This document shows, one piece after another, positions 10,674 to 23,900 of a stretch of 64,000 bases of DNA (position 1 is its first letter; each line of letters begins with the position of its first letter). Source of the stretch: Lasiosphaeria ovina (taxonomy: Eukaryota > Ascomycota > Sordariomycetes > Sordariales > Lasiosphaeriaceae). The stretch covers positions 1,746,001-1,810,000 of the forward strand of contig JAULSN010000004.1 of the NCBI GenBank assembly GCA_033439765.1, given 5' to 3'. The notes beneath the pieces were generated by a model. It was not told the DNA's origin. It did not search any database and was given only the letters and a program-made list of their open reading frames with translations. The position numbers and the translations under genes are program-made.

Positions 10674-13600
10674 TTACAACAGCGCCTCCTTGAGGAAGCC
10701 AGCAAGGATCTTGGCCTACAAGAAAATCATGTTAGCGGGGATTCGCACATTGTTGGCGATTCAAGAGGGGTACATACCAGATCGTCGTGCATCATGGAGA
10801 AGTGGTTTCCAGGCATGTGCCTAAAATTCATCTTGTTGATATCCAGATACTCGTCCCAGCGGTTGGGGCCAAAGTCTGACCGGTTGTCGAGCAGGAACAG
10901 AGCATGGCCCTTGGGGTATGGCTCCGGGCGCGGGTCCGTCGGGAGCTTGCACACTCCATCCTCGCACCAGATGGCCATCACGTTGGGGCACTTGTCTTTG
11001 GCGATTGGCTCCGCGTCGTAGTTGCTGAGGGCACTAACCGAGGCGGCGAAGTGAGGGAGAAGCCACGATGGAATCTTCTTGTCATCTCCATCACCGAGGA
11101 GGCCGATAGAGGCGAACCAAGCATGAAGACCTTGCGGGAGAGGCTCGATAGTGACAGGGCAGGGTGCGTCGATGATCACGAGATTATCGACCTTTTCGCC
11201 AGCTCTGGTCAGCTGGTTAACAATCTCGTAGGCGATCACACCTCCAGCGCTCCAGCCGGCTACCGAGTAAGGTCCTGAAGGCTGGCGACGCTTCATCTCC
11301 TCGATGAACTTGGTGGCCATGCCGTAAACGCCGCAGTGGTATTCGTCTGGCGTCTTCATGAAAGGCGAGAAAAGACCCCAAACCGCCCACTGGCCGCCAA
11401 CATCGGCGATCTCGGTGTACGAGGTAGCAGAGCCGCTTCCGTCGGGAATCATGAAAAGGTGCTTGGTCGCGGTCCTATGGCTTCCAGACAGAAGAACCGA
11501 CGATGCCTTACGGTTCGGGTAATTGTCGACGATGTTGGTCGGCCTAGGCGGCTTAGGGGGCGCCGGCTCCTCCAGTCCGATCCTTGGATGCTTGGGAGCA
11601 GCGGGTGCCTGGGCCTTGGACTGCTTTGGGGCAGCGGGCCGCTTCGGCGCATCGCTGATGCCCAGGGCACGCTCTACATCCTTCAGCGAGGGGTTGGAAA
11701 CGAAGAGATCCGATGGAATGGCCATTCCCGACTTCTCTCGTAGTGTGCCGAGAATCGACAGGCTCATCAAAGAGTCCATACCTAGGTTGGCAAGATCAGG
11801 TGCAGCCAGGATCTCGTCGACCTCGACGCCCATTTCGGTGGCAATGGTGTTGCGGATGATGGACTGGAGTTCAGAGCCGCCAGCGCCACCCGACTCTGCC
11901 TTGGCATCGCCCTTGACCGAATCAGTCTCACTCTCGTCGAGAGGAGTCGTGATGTTCGAATCCGACTCCATCTCAGGTGACTCGTCGTCAGACGAATCAT
12001 CCGAGTCATTAGAAGAGATGCTCTTCTTCCGACCTGGTGTCTCGAACTGAGCGAGGTAACCCTTGAAGGAGCCAATGGTGGGATAGTCAACAAAGGCGTT
12101 GGAGTGGAGGTCCAGGTCCAACTCTTCACGGATTCTGCCGCTAACAGTCAACGACATCAGAGAGTCGACGCCGAGATCAGTAAAGGCGATGTTGTCCGCC
12201 AGCTCGTCGTGGCTGCACCCGACTTCCTTGGCAAGGATGTCCATGATGTCCGAGACCACGCTCTTCAACTTCTGGTTGACCTTGCCAATGTTTGATGGTG
12301 TCACCGTCTCCTTCTTCTTGTCCTTCTTAGCAGGTGCGGACTTGGCCGGGGCGGCCTTGATAGCTGGTGCAGAGCGAGCCGGCGCGGCAGATGCAGCAGC
12401 GAGGGCACCACGGGGAGGAAGCATCATGTTGAGAACCTTGCGTGGGATGGCCTGGAACTTGAGGTCACCAGTCATACCGATGATCTTCTCGCCATCAAAG
12501 ACATAGACGTTTCCAGCATACACCTTGCTGCCCTTAACAGGCTGCATTCGGATGTAGCTTCGGTATTCTTTGCCACGCTGGGGAATCTCGGTGAATCTCA
12601 AAGAACCCCAGCCGTGCGAGATGAAGACTTGCTCGCGCGAGTCAACAGCGTCGGTGCCATTGATGATGAAGCCCGAGATGTGGCAGAGACTGTCAATGTG
12701 ATAGGGGCTAAAGTGATAGTTGCCGTCCTCCTCTGTGGTCTGGAAGCGGATCTTGGCCGTCGCCTCGCAGGCAGAACTGTCAAGGATGACCTCCTCCATT
12801 CCCTGGTAGCGAGGATTGTAGTCGACGAGGGCACAGAACAGCTTGTAAGCCAGCCCACGGCCGATCTTTGAAGCCTCGCCACGCAGCTCGGCCTGCTTCA
12901 AGGCGTCAATGCGCGACTTGATCAGGTAGGCGACGCGGTCAAACTCGTCCTGCCACTCATCGATGGGATTGAAGTAGACCTTGCAGTTGGCATGATCGAT
13001 CCTCTTGGCGCCTTCACCAGTGTGGAAGACAAGATCTGCTTGGCCAGTCTTGGCATTGGCGGTCACGGTGAGTCTCAAGATGTGGCTCTTGGCTGTGTCG
13101 TTGAAGATTAGCGTCTTAGGCACCTCCATGTGCGCGACATTGCAGCCGATCTTCTCCGAATCGGGCCGCAGGAGCTTGTAGGCATAGTCGCAAACGGTGA
13201 TTGCCATGTCTCCGTACAGAGACGACGGGCACAGGGGAGCACCGTTAACCAAGTGACCCGAGACAGCGTTGCGAAGCTGTGGCTGGCAGAGATCAGATTC
13301 AATCTCGACGATGGCAATATCGCCCTTGACCTCCTCTCGGATGATCTTCTGCACTGTTGTCGTCGCTAACTTGGGCTTCGCGGCTTGGATGGCTTTGGGG
13401 GCGGCCGAGGTGCCAACACGGTTCTTGGAAAGACACCAGTCACCAGAGTACTGCAGCCAGTAATTCTTCTCATCGAAAGAGTAGCTGGGTAGATCTAGAA
13501 GGCGGACCGACTGGCTGAAGTCGTGGTGATACTCGTTGAAGTCGATGTTGAGACCTGCAGTGTGCAGCGTGCAGAGACTTGCGGTGAGCGTCTTATAGCA

Positions 13601-16600
13601 GTTCTCGTTGCGGCGCAGCGTCGGGACCGCGACAGTAGTACCACCAAAGGCTGCCTTGACCATGCCGGCACAGACGGGATGCGGGCCGACCTCAAGCCAG
13701 ACCGTCTTCTCGTCGATGACGCTCGACTGCTGGGCCGAGACGAGACCGCCAAGGAAGTTGACAGACTCTCGGGCATGGTTGCGGAGGTAGGCCGCATTGA
13801 TCGGCTCTCCCTCGACCAGTTTGCCCAAGAGCGGCGAGATGATGGGAACCTTGGGAGCGTTGAACTGCACCGACTGCGCGAGCTTCTCGAAGTCGTCCAA
13901 GATTGGCTCGACCTGCGCCGAGTGGAAGGCAAAAGGCACGCGGAGCTGAGTGCACTTGTAGCCTGCGCCAGCAAGATCTTGGGCGATCTCGGCCATCTGG
14001 CTTGCCTCGCCGCTGAGAACCGTCTCGCGAGGGCCGTTCATGCAAGCAATGTTGACGTTTTTCGTCTTGGAGCCGAGAGCCTCGGTCACGGTCTCGACGG
14101 AACCCTGCGTGGCCAGCATGGCGTGTGTGCCAGCTGTGCACTTGTCTACCAGAAGCTGCGCACGAGCGCCGACCAGGTAGATGGTGTCGCTCGCAGACAG
14201 AACACCAGCAATGTTGAGAGCGGCATACTCTCCCAGGCTGTGGCCAAGAACTACGGCGGGCTTGATGCCCCACGAGGCCCAGAGCCGGGCCAGCGCCATC
14301 TCAAAGCAGGCCAGACCAAGCTGCACCACGACAGGCGACAACTTGGACACATCTGGCTCGCTGCCATCGATCAGAGGCAGGAATGAGGGGAAGCCGTGGA
14401 TCTGCGCAAGGCGGTCAAACTCATCAATGTTCTGGCGGAAGATGGTGTAGTGCTGGTAGAACTCCTTGCCCAGGCCGGCATAGTGAGAACCTTGGCCGGT
14501 GAACATGAAAGCGACCTTTGGCTGCTCGGGAAGAACAGGCACAAAGTTCTCCTTGAGGCGGTCTGCGATGGCCCTCTGAGCCTCGGCGAGGTCGCTGGCA
14601 GCCACATTCATGCGCCAGTAGTGCTGGATCTTGCGAGCAGTTGTTGAGTAGGCAACATGCGACAGAGGCGTATCTGGGTTCTTTTCCATCCAGGCCACAA
14701 GTCTCTCGGCATTGCGGATCATGGCAGCCTTGGACTTGCCCGTCAATGTAACAATGTGCTGGCTGCGGGGGTCCTGTTCTGCGGGCTCAAGCTTGGGAGC
14801 TTCCTCGATCAGCAAACCAGTGTTGCCGCCCGCCGCACTGAAATTGTTCACAAATATCTTTCTCGGCTTGCCGTCCTTGCGTCTGAACGGAGTTGTGTGG
14901 AATGCAATATTGACGTTGCGATCCGACAGGTCCTTGGGGAAAGTCTTGTTGATGACGGATCCCGACTTGATGCCAACGTGGGGCGGGATCGCGTTTTTCT
15001 GGAGCATCATGAGCACCTTGATCAGGGCCGACACTCCAGATGCTGCTTCACCGTGACCGATGTTCGCTTTAACGGCGCCGAGATAGAGCGGCCTGTCGGC
15101 GGGTCTCTTGCGTTCGGCAGGTGCAAAGATGCTGGTGACCGAAACCATCTCGGTGCCGTCTCCGGCCTGTGTGCCAGTGCCGTGCATCTCAACGTAGTCC
15201 ACATCATGGGGATCAACACCAGCTTCGTCTAAGATAGCAGTAGACAGAATTGACTGTGTTGGGCCGTGGGGATGTGTGATGGAGATGGCGTCCGCTGAGT
15301 GATTTGTCGAGGTGCCCAGGATGACAGCCAGGATTCTGTCTCCATCCGCCTCGGCGTCCTCGAGGCGCTTGACCACGACCGACGCGCAGCTGTCGCCACG
15401 GCAATAGCCATCTGCCTCATTATCAAAAGTCGCGCAAGGCCCTTTCTTGGACAAAAACTGTCCTCGGCTGAGACCAGAGAAAATGTCGGGGTTGGTCATG
15501 CAGGACAGACCACCAACGATCGCTGTGTCGCAATCCCGCGCCCACAGGGCCGTGCAAGCCACCTGCATGGCAGCGGCACTGGAAGAGCATGCCGTGTCAA
15601 TATTTAGACTGGGCCCGCTGAAGCCGAAATGGTAGTTGATACGGCCGGGCCCAAAGGCTCGGACACCTCCCGTGATGAAGTACGTGTCGACTTCCTGGGC
15701 GGCGTTGATCTCACGCCAATCGTCGGAAGTCTGGCCGTAGAATGTGCCAATGCGGTCTAGCCTAGTAGACGGCGTTCTATTGGGAACGTAGCCAGACATC
15801 TCCAGAGCTTCGTAGGCTGTCGTCAGCGCCATGCGCTGCATTGGGTCCGTCTGGAAGGCCTCGCGAGGCGACATATTGAAGAAGCGGGGGTCGAAGAAAC
15901 CCGGGTTTTCAATCCAGCAACCATACGGCGTGTGGCTAGTATTGATTATCTTTCCCGTGGGGTCGTAGTGCGTCTCAACATTGAACCTGTCTGGCGGGAC
16001 TACCCTGTGAACGTCGAGGCCTTTCTCGAGCATCTCCCAGAGCTTCTCGTGGCTGGCGGCATCCGGGAACCGCCCGGCCATACCGACTATGGCCAACCTG
16101 CACTTGCCGCTAGAACCGTGGTTCCCAATGCGAGAGCCAGTGCTCTCTGCCGAAACCGAGGGCGGCTTGCGGAGCACAACCTCCAAATTGGTCTGCGCCT
16201 TGAGGAGGTTTGCAAGCGTGGCCGCATTCTGAGTTGGGCCGAGGGGCAGGATGAGGCAGCTTTTCCCCTTGAATTCGCGGGCTCGCTCGAGGCACCCGTC
16301 TAGGACCTTGTTAAACATCAAAGTCTCGTTCAGAATTTCGTGCACAATCGACTTCAGCAGTGCGGCTGTATCCTTCTCGGAGAACCATGTGCCCGTAGTG
16401 CACGACATGACTGCGGATCTTTGGCGAGTGCCGTAAAGAGCATCAACAACCTTGGCGTCGTCCAACCGCAATATCTTGTCGATATTGGCCGAGGCATGTA
16501 AATGGGCAGCGTGATACGGCCCGTAGACGGGAATGGAGGTCGGCTTGGCGGACAAAGTTCCGCTATTCACCAACGACTTCAGGGTGCTCGGAGGGCCTGA

Positions 16601-17386
16601 GATGGCAATGCTGCTGGCTGAAGCGGCACTGATGTAGGCGCGGCTGGCTTGTGGAATTCCCTGCGCATTGTTAGTCGCCTATTGGTTTCACGGCCGGGAG
16701 TTATTCGTTTTGCTCGGAAAAACTCACATTATTCTTGTGAAAGCTGCTCAAAGCCGCAGAAGCGTCCTCCTCCTTCAGGCCCGGAAATATGTAGGTCCAG
16801 CTATCAGACTGGTCGAAGGCTGGGCTTAAACGCTCGGCGAGTGTCTGGACGTGCGACCCAGTTCTGAACGCCATGAGAACCACCTGAACAGCAACCGGGA
16901 CGAGGGCGGAAAGCGACGGCGTGGACGCAATAGCAGACGCCGCGAAAAGCCCCGAGCACAGACCGACGAGAAGTGTGCGGTCGTGTCTGGTGACATCCTC
17001 GTAATTCTTCTCGGCATGGCTAAGACAGACGTTAGGCCGCCGGACGCGGTGCTACCCCAGATCGGGGGTCCAGAAGAGGGCGTTGGGACTTACTCGATAT
17101 AGTGTGCGAGCTGGGAAACGCAGAGCAGAGCGCCGTCGATGCCGGGGTGCTTGAGCTTCTGGCCATGGTATCTCTCGTTGAGCTGCTGTAGGGTGCGGAA
17201 GACTGGCAGCCGCGACCGCTCCAAGCGTGTCAGTTGCTCGACCTCTATCTTCAAGGCATGCCCAACTTGCTCGAGGAAGGCATTCGCGAGAAGGCCCCGC
17301 TTCTCTTGGCGATAGAACTCGGCGAGGAAGCTATGGGTGTCAAGTGACTGGTCTCCGAAGAGGAGAAATGCCAGCTTGTCAGCCAT
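10674..17386 (-). CDS. Non-reducing polyketide synthase, SAT-KS-AT-PT-ACP-ACP-TE, conidial pigment type
   Basis: Iterative type I synthase that should condense acetyl/malonyl units into an aromatic polyketide. Four exons give 2169 aa: 17386-17094, 17019-16728, 16660-10778 and 10715-10674 (introns 74, 67 and 62 bp; frames agree at every junction). The last exon encodes only 13 residues plus TAA and replaces a false read-through end. Domains: SAT with GLCSG (Cys119); KS about 381-810 with DTACSSS (Cys553), His688 and His731; malonyl-AT about 911-1225 with GHSLG (Ser1003); product template about 1295-1600 with His1331 and Asp1518; two acyl carriers with D-SL motifs (Ser1695, Ser1825), separated by a Ser/Asp-rich linker; thioesterase/Claisen cyclase with GWSAGG (Ser1999) and a GNHFSMM histidine near the end. 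All catalytic residues are present. Family knowledge: this layout makes naphthopyrone, anthraquinone or tetrahydroxynaphthalene-type pigments; the product cannot be told from sequence alone. Confidence 0.95.
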
Positions 17387-17725
17387 CTTGTGGTACTGGT
17401 GACATGAAATTGTCGGGTGTGATGGGATCTCGAGGAATTCCAGGTACGGACAGAAGCCGGCTTCATCTTATAAGAACGAGATGGGCAATGTAGGGTTAAT
17501 ATTCAAAACTAAAAATACCAGAACTGGCAGCCCTGGCTCTCGTTCCATGTGAGAAAGCTAACCGGTATCCATGGCCTCCCCGTCCGCTCCAGGGGAGGGG
17601 GGTATGGGGGCGTGTACGACAACAGGAGAGTCAAGCATGGTATGTCCACCCCCTCCATTTCCAGCACCCAATCCGTGATCCTTTTTGCCGGTGGGAATAA
17701 GTCCAGTGTCCGGTGCTGCTAGTCT

Positions 17726-17736
17726 TCGGTGACCGA
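17726..17736. promoter_or_regulatory. AflR-consensus binding site in the synthase promoter
   Basis: TCGGTGACCGA fits the published AflR consensus TCGSWNNSCGR at every position. It lies inside a 15-bp inverted repeat (7-bp arms CTTCGGT/ACCGAAG around one central G), 340 bp upstream of the synthase ATG. A looser TCG-N5-CGA match lies at 18088-18098. With equal base frequencies the strict site is expected at well under 0.1 copies in the 0.7 kb upstream region. Binding by the 1-804 regulator is inferred. Confidence 0.55.
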
Positions 17737-19140
17737 AGAATCATTGATAATCTTGGGGGTTCCCTTTTTGGGGACGTCCATAGCAGGTGATTGGTACCGC
17801 GACTCGCGAGGGTCGCTAGGAAGCTACCAAAGCTCGGCCTGGCAGGCCGCTCAGTCATGTAGCAGGACACTCCAAGCAAGGGTCGCGAGCTAAGATGCGG
17901 CCGGGGCTTTTTCTTTTCCCAGGACGCGGCCATGGCCCGTGGCAAGCGAAACGGTCTGGTAGAGGAGACATCTACCCAGGGGCAGGAGGCTGTGGAAAGC
18001 TGTTTCCAGCACTGGCTGCCCAGCGGGGTCCCCAAAAAGGGAAATGGAACAAGGCCAGGAACAGACGGCGAGGCCTGCGCTAGCAGATCGTCTCTCGACC
18101 GCCCAGGCTGGCAAGGGAGCAGCAACGGTTCAAACTCTGATGCGAGACAAAGCGCATGCTAGCAGCCAGCTAGCCCCCGCCATTTCCAGCAAGGTCCGTC
18201 CTGTGTCGAGTCAAATGAAATGGGTCCGAGTTTCTGTCCGCTACCTACCTACATACGTACTTGCTGATCTGTCCGCTGTCCCCTGGCTGTCCGCCTGCTG
18301 GCTGAGAGACAGGGACAGTGGACAGAAGGAGGTGAGGTGGGAGGTGGGTCGCATGCTGAGCCTGGTCGCCCGTTGTCCATCGGACTATCCGGACGGACTC
18401 CCCCACGACACGGACGGCGAGCCACCACAGCAAATAATTGACCCAGAGCGGCTCGCGCACCCGCAGCCAATTGCACTGGATTTAGCCGCGGATGCTGGGG
18501 ATCATGCCATTCTGAGGCATCGACCTTCTGCGTCCCGCCATGACGGCGTCGCAGGATACGGGCCATGCGTGATGTTGTTGTTGTTGGTGGTGGTGCTGCG
18601 ATTGCGGTGCGAATGGCGGCGGGCAAGCCATGTGTCGTCGCCGCCAGCTGGCAGAGGGGGTGAGCCTCATCGACATGGCTGCTGCAACGGAGCTGTTAAG
18701 CAACGCCATAGGTCCAGACTGCCCCCCATAAGGAAATGCCCACAGCTGCCAGGGAGGGATCTGCGGGATCTCAGATGGCGAATAAACGAGCAACAATTAT
18801 CCCCCCATCCCGTCAACGCCAACGGACGCACAACGCTGTGCCGAAAAGGCACCAAGGGCAATCTTCAAGTCCCAAGTACGCCTGCTATTAGTTCGACACT
18901 GAATGGCTTGTATGTACATACATACGTACGCGGCGGGGGCGCTAATCGGAATCGTGCACAAACTGTCGACTGGTCTAGCAGCGCTAACATGTCCTAGCCA
19001 CTGCTAAGGTAACGGAGAACAAGAAGACCCCGCCCCGGAGCAGGGCCGGTATGTACACGGATACTGTTGCTGCCGTGTTGGCCAACTGGCCCACTGGGTC
19101 CCGATATGCTTCTAGCGCTGCACGTTATCAGAAACCATAT

Positions 19141-19152
19141 GGGGGGGGGGGG
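19141..19152. repeat. Poly-G tract, 12 bases
   Basis: Run of 12 G, followed 50 bp downstream by a CTGCGCTGCACTGC-like short repeat (about 19199-19229). Non-coding. Confidence 0.8.
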
Positions 19153-19832
19153 TATCTAGCTCCTGCAATGTTTCGATGTTGTAATGCTGTGCTGCACCGC
19201 TGCGCTGCACTGCGCTGCACTGCACTGCACGATGCAAGAGCGCAGAGCATCTATGGTTGGCAGAGTTATAGAACTCGACTCGCCGAGGCAGACTGGCCTG
19301 GCTGGGCTATGATGTCGAAAGAAGGTATCCTAGCTATTCCGTACTGGGCCCAGAATAAGCTATTTGACTGGATAGGTCTAGTTCTAGACGCACAAGCTCC
19401 GACGGGGGTCGAGAGCAATACTGTGTAAGCGGATCAACGGCAGCCGTGTCCATACGACGACGACGACAATGAACAAAGGCAAGGCAAGGCCAGCCAGTAA
19501 GACTGTGCGCATACGTAAAATACGGATAGCGCAGCGGAGGTTCGGAATATCTGGGGGGTGTGGTGATCGAGATGCCGCACATATGCGAGCCAGCCGCGTG
19601 CGTGCGCGTGCGTCCTAGAGCAATTTGAGCTTGCTTAGAAATCCCCGCAACAGCCCATCCGCCGTGATGGGCAGCAGGGCACGGTTGCTGGTCTGGCCAG
19701 ATTTACCAGGTCGTCAAGCTGAGATTGATCGGGTATATTGCGGCGCGGCGCGGGCAACTGCCCTGCTCCCTTCAGGGCCAGGCACGGTGGCCACGGCGGG
19801 CGCCATCCGAACCCTTGGCCCGTGGCAAGAAT

Positions 19833-19858
19833 GCCATAAAGCTTGCCATAAAGCTTGC
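19833..19858. repeat. Tandem duplication of a 12-mer containing a HindIII-like site
   Basis: GCCATAAAGCTT occurs twice head to tail. It looks like a simple local duplication in non-coding DNA. Confidence 0.7.
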
Positions 19859-20936
19859 CAAGCCGAGGTTGAAGCAGGGGGGGGCTCCCTCCCGAGTCTG
19901 CCTCGAACGGGGTACGGATTGTCTCATACCCTTAGGTCGCTACAGCCTAGATTGTAGACTGGAGGCGAACCTGCGCTGCGGGAATAGTTGCTGAGCTGCC
20001 CTAGAGACACAGCAGCGCAACCAAGACAACCCTTAGACCCGATTTGGCCATCTGCTACGCGATTCAGAATCTCAGGGGGTGTGCCACGGGGCGATCCAAG
20101 GGTGTGCGGCTAGAAGACGACTTCTGGTAAGTAGGTAAGGTATGCAGCAGTGCAGCATACCCTATCCTGCCGGCAATGTCCTGGTCCGTGGTGATGGTGA
20201 TGGTGGTGGTGGCGGTGGCGGCATGGAATGGAGCAACCATTGTGCAGAGGGCATACGCGAGCGACTGATACCAAAGAGCAGGGCGGCGAGATGCTCGACA
20301 CAGAGCGTACAAGCCGGGACGGTTGCAAGCCCCGGGCGTCGGGGCTGGCTGAGGGTGTTTGATGTCATTCAAGGCAAGCCGACATTGGTTGAACGCCTGA
20401 ATGCAGCACGTCGAATGCCGAATCGTGAATTGAACTGGGTGCCGAATTCCGTGACATCTCGTATCTCGAATCTTGAAGCTTGGTTGATGATACGCTGCCG
20501 GTACCACTTCGTCCCAACTACCTAGGAACCTGGAGCTAAAGGAATGGAAGATTTTGTCGTCCGTCCAAGTCTAAAGCGCGATGAAGAATCATGGTAGCAC
20601 CGACCTAGGCAAGGCATCCGTACCTAAGGTAGTCGGGGTCGAGCACAGTCCAACCCTCCCGGTCCAGCGGCGGAAACCACGGCGCTGGGATGCGCTTGAG
20701 AGTCTGGATCGGCGGTACCGTGTGTCTGTCTGTGAGTGTAACGAGAGTCATACAGGGCTTTTATCTGTAGGAGTTGAGTCGCGAAGTTTGGATGGAAGCA
20801 GGCCAAGCCTCCATTGAGCAAGCCGAGTCTCCGCCGCCGCTCGACTCGGCGACGAAAAAGGGAAAGACTTTCAAGAACGTCCATGGATGAGCGGAAGTTG
20901 TCTCGTTGCATGGAACTGAGGTTGCAGGGCAGTTGC

Positions 20937-20992
20937 GGTTCCAGTTCCAGTTCCAGTTCCAGTTCCAGTTGCACTTGCACTTGCACTTGCAG
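20937..20992. repeat. Compound hexanucleotide repeat (TTCCAG)n(TTGCAC)n
   Basis: About five TTCCAG units run directly into about four TTGCAC units, two related hexamers differing at two positions. Frames through it give alternating dipeptides (Ser-Ser then Cys-Thr on plus; Cys-Lys then Asn-Trp on minus). No gene is supported. Confidence 0.85.
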
Positions 20993-23900
20993 TTCTTGTT
21001 GCTCTTGCCCTGTCTAGGTGCCTCTGGTTGGCCTTGACGGATGCTGGAGAGACGGCTGGGGCAAAAGATGAGCGGGGGCTTCGTTCTCGGCTGGGTCCGG
21101 GGACCTAGGGGGGCCAAGTGCCCCCGGCCCCCCGCGATCAAAACCCCACGGCACCCATCTAGGCAAGGTACATCCTGTATGTATGCACAATACATACCTA
21201 AACACTGTACCGAATATCGAGTAATGACTCTGGGAGACGCTAAAACCCGCTGACCAGGCAATGGCTGCCGTTAGCTCGTGCCATTTGAAGAGCGCCAAGC
21301 GCCAAGACACCGGCGGACCGTCTCGGCGATTGCGGGTTATGTCATTCATGCATCCCTAACTAGGTGCACCACAGGCTATAAGGTGATCCGCAATCTGTAT
21401 GTACCTTACCTACCGTACCTCAACCTCTTCGCGCCTTCTCGAAACAATGCTGCAAGCACAACGCCCGAAATGGGAGTGTCTGCAAGCCAGTTCAGCAGCC
21501 ACCTCACCCTCGCCCATCTCGGGCGACCGGAAACGAGATAGGAGTCGACGTCAATTCCCAAAGCGTATCGTCATCGCCTGCCCGCTCTCGGGGCAGTTGG
21601 GACGCAGCTTCAAGGCAGGAGCAGCCAGCACTGCTCCCTAGCCTCCTTCGGTTTCAGCTTCAACTGTACCGTATGTACCTTCCCGCCCATACTATACTGC
21701 ACGCCTTGCCCTCTTTCGGGGTCTCGGCCCAGTAAACTCCCGTCCGGATATCCTTGGACTCGAGCCTTCTTGGTGACGGAGATGTGTACCTCCACCGGTG
21801 GTGGAGTACACTCAAATGTTCACACTGCCGTTTGTTCCCGCATGCCCACCGCTCACCGCCCGCCGTTAGCTTCGAACTGTGTGTCTTGATGTTTGACCAT
21901 CGCAGTCCAAGAGCGCCTTGCGTCAAGACCAGACATCTGCGGGAGGAACTTAGGTAAGGAACTTAGATGCCTAGTGGAGTGTTGGCAACGAACCTGGCAG
22001 TACTAGGAGTAGAGGCTGTAAGTAAGGTAAGTAGGATCCATCTCATTCCGGTCGGTCCTTCTTCCGATCCGCCTCTGGATTTTACAGTCGCCCTTGCCTC
22101 GGCACAGCTCCGGTGAGGTGCTCGGCCGGAGTCGGGTTATTACCAAAAGCCTCCATGAGATGTACTGTACTTGCCTGCCACGCTGCATTAGGGACAGGTA
22201 AGGCAGGCATTACCTGAGCGCTGGCAGACTTGAAGAACAGTCGCAACTGCCAAGGTAGGTTAGGTAACTTGAAGGTAACTCTGTCGACGTCTCAGTGTGC
22301 CTTCCGCCACTAGGTCGTCTTCCATGCCTTCCGAATCACTCACTGCCCATGGTTCCGGACTCGCTTCCATGGCTCTCCAAGAGGATTTATCAAGTCCAGC
22401 ATCCGACTCTGCTTTTCTATCTGATACTTGCCGCAGCTTCCGGTACTCCCTACATCCATTTTCAAACACCACCGGACTCCGGACTTGGGTTGTCAGCGAC
22501 TTTGCTGCAGGCTACCTAAGGTATCATGCAATCCAACAACGCACTGCGGCATCGCAGCATCGCCAACGGGCCAGGTCTTGGCTTGCCCAAGACTTACGAG
22601 TTTTCTTTTGGACCAGATATGGGCCTACCTGGTACGTCGTCGGTAAGGTAGATAGCCACGCTCTCCCCCACGATTGGTATCTTACGAGCTGCCTGACCCT
22701 GGCTGTCCCAAAAGGCAACCAAACCCCTGCCGTGCCATATGCCATCCTCTATCATGGGGCAGCCAGCATGCGCCGCAGGTGCTTTCTAATAGCCCTATCA
22801 CGTCTTGGCTCTTCCCAGTTGTCTACCAACATTACTGCCATCGGGGAATCACAGCATGGACACAGCCGATCAACACAACTCAGCTGACTCGAGAGGGAGA
22901 AGAACGCCCCGTCGTGAGCCCGGCCGAGCTACATACCTGCCTGCCTAGGTAGCTAACTATTCTGAAGCTGGCTGAGATGTGGTTGTACAACATGTTTCAC
23001 GGGGCGAGACGTGTACGGAGTGCCATCCGGGGCTTTTCGTTTCTTCTTTTGACAGAGGTAAGGTATATTCTTTTAGACATGTGGCAAGGTGAGACTTGTC
23101 GGTCGGGGTTCTCCCCCGTATTCTCTTCTTCGCCAACCTTCTATCACGGCGTCGATTGTTCTGTTACGCCATTGTGGCACCAGCACTGCCAGCCTGACTT
23201 ATTCTGTCTGCGGGTGGTTCCGGGCATGTTCCGGGGATCAACGTCCACTCTGTAGCAGCATCTACCATCTGAGGTGTGAGCCTTCATCTTCCCCCCGGAC
23301 TCTGATCCTGTTTTTTCTCCGAGAGGCGAACTGGATCACCCTTTTCAGGAAGTCGAGTGTCTCGGATACGTCGTACATTTCTAGACTCGCCAAGATAACA
23401 TGCTCGCCGCGCCGGGTCTTGTATTGTCTCCCCCACCGCTTGAAGCCGGACTTCTCGCATGTCGCTCCAGAAATTATTTACCACCCTGTCCGGGTGGATG
23501 AGTTGGCAGCAATATCAGGTTTGAAGTGTCTGTGCGGAGACATGATAGACAGATAACGTGCGTCGATGCCAGAAACATGTAAGTCTATTTTTTCTCTTGC
23601 TTTTTATACTCTGAAGAATGAACTTCGTCACGTTTCCCCATCGCGTCATACGGCAATCAAGAGATGGTGAGAGTACTGATCATTGCCGTTTCGCATGGGA
23701 ATGCGGTGCCACAACAGCAACTATTTTTCTGGGCGAATGGAAAAAGTATACCTCTCTGATCAGAAGACTCGAAAGACCACGGGATCCTTATAATGAGGTC
23801 GTGAAATGAAAATGGCTCACACCTTGATCATTTCCCCCGAGACGAAAATAACATGTCACGGAACAAATACACGCTGCAAGGCTGGCTGGCTATACGAGCG

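Noticed and set aside
10590..10705. Small ORFs just past the synthase
   Set aside because: They overlap the synthase last exon and its 3' untranslated sequence.
13523..14386. 287-codon ORF antisense to the synthase
   Set aside because: Lies wholly over the acyltransferase-coding region; a shadow of codon bias on the opposite strand.
18044..18997. 317-codon plus-strand ORF upstream of the synthase
   Set aside because: Composition is erratic, with poly-Leu/Val and Arg/His stretches from simple sequence; no domain or intron pattern; antisense frames are equally open.
22297..22887. 196-codon plus-strand ORF
   Set aside because: No recognisable family, competing overlapping ORFs in other frames, and no promoter or intron support.
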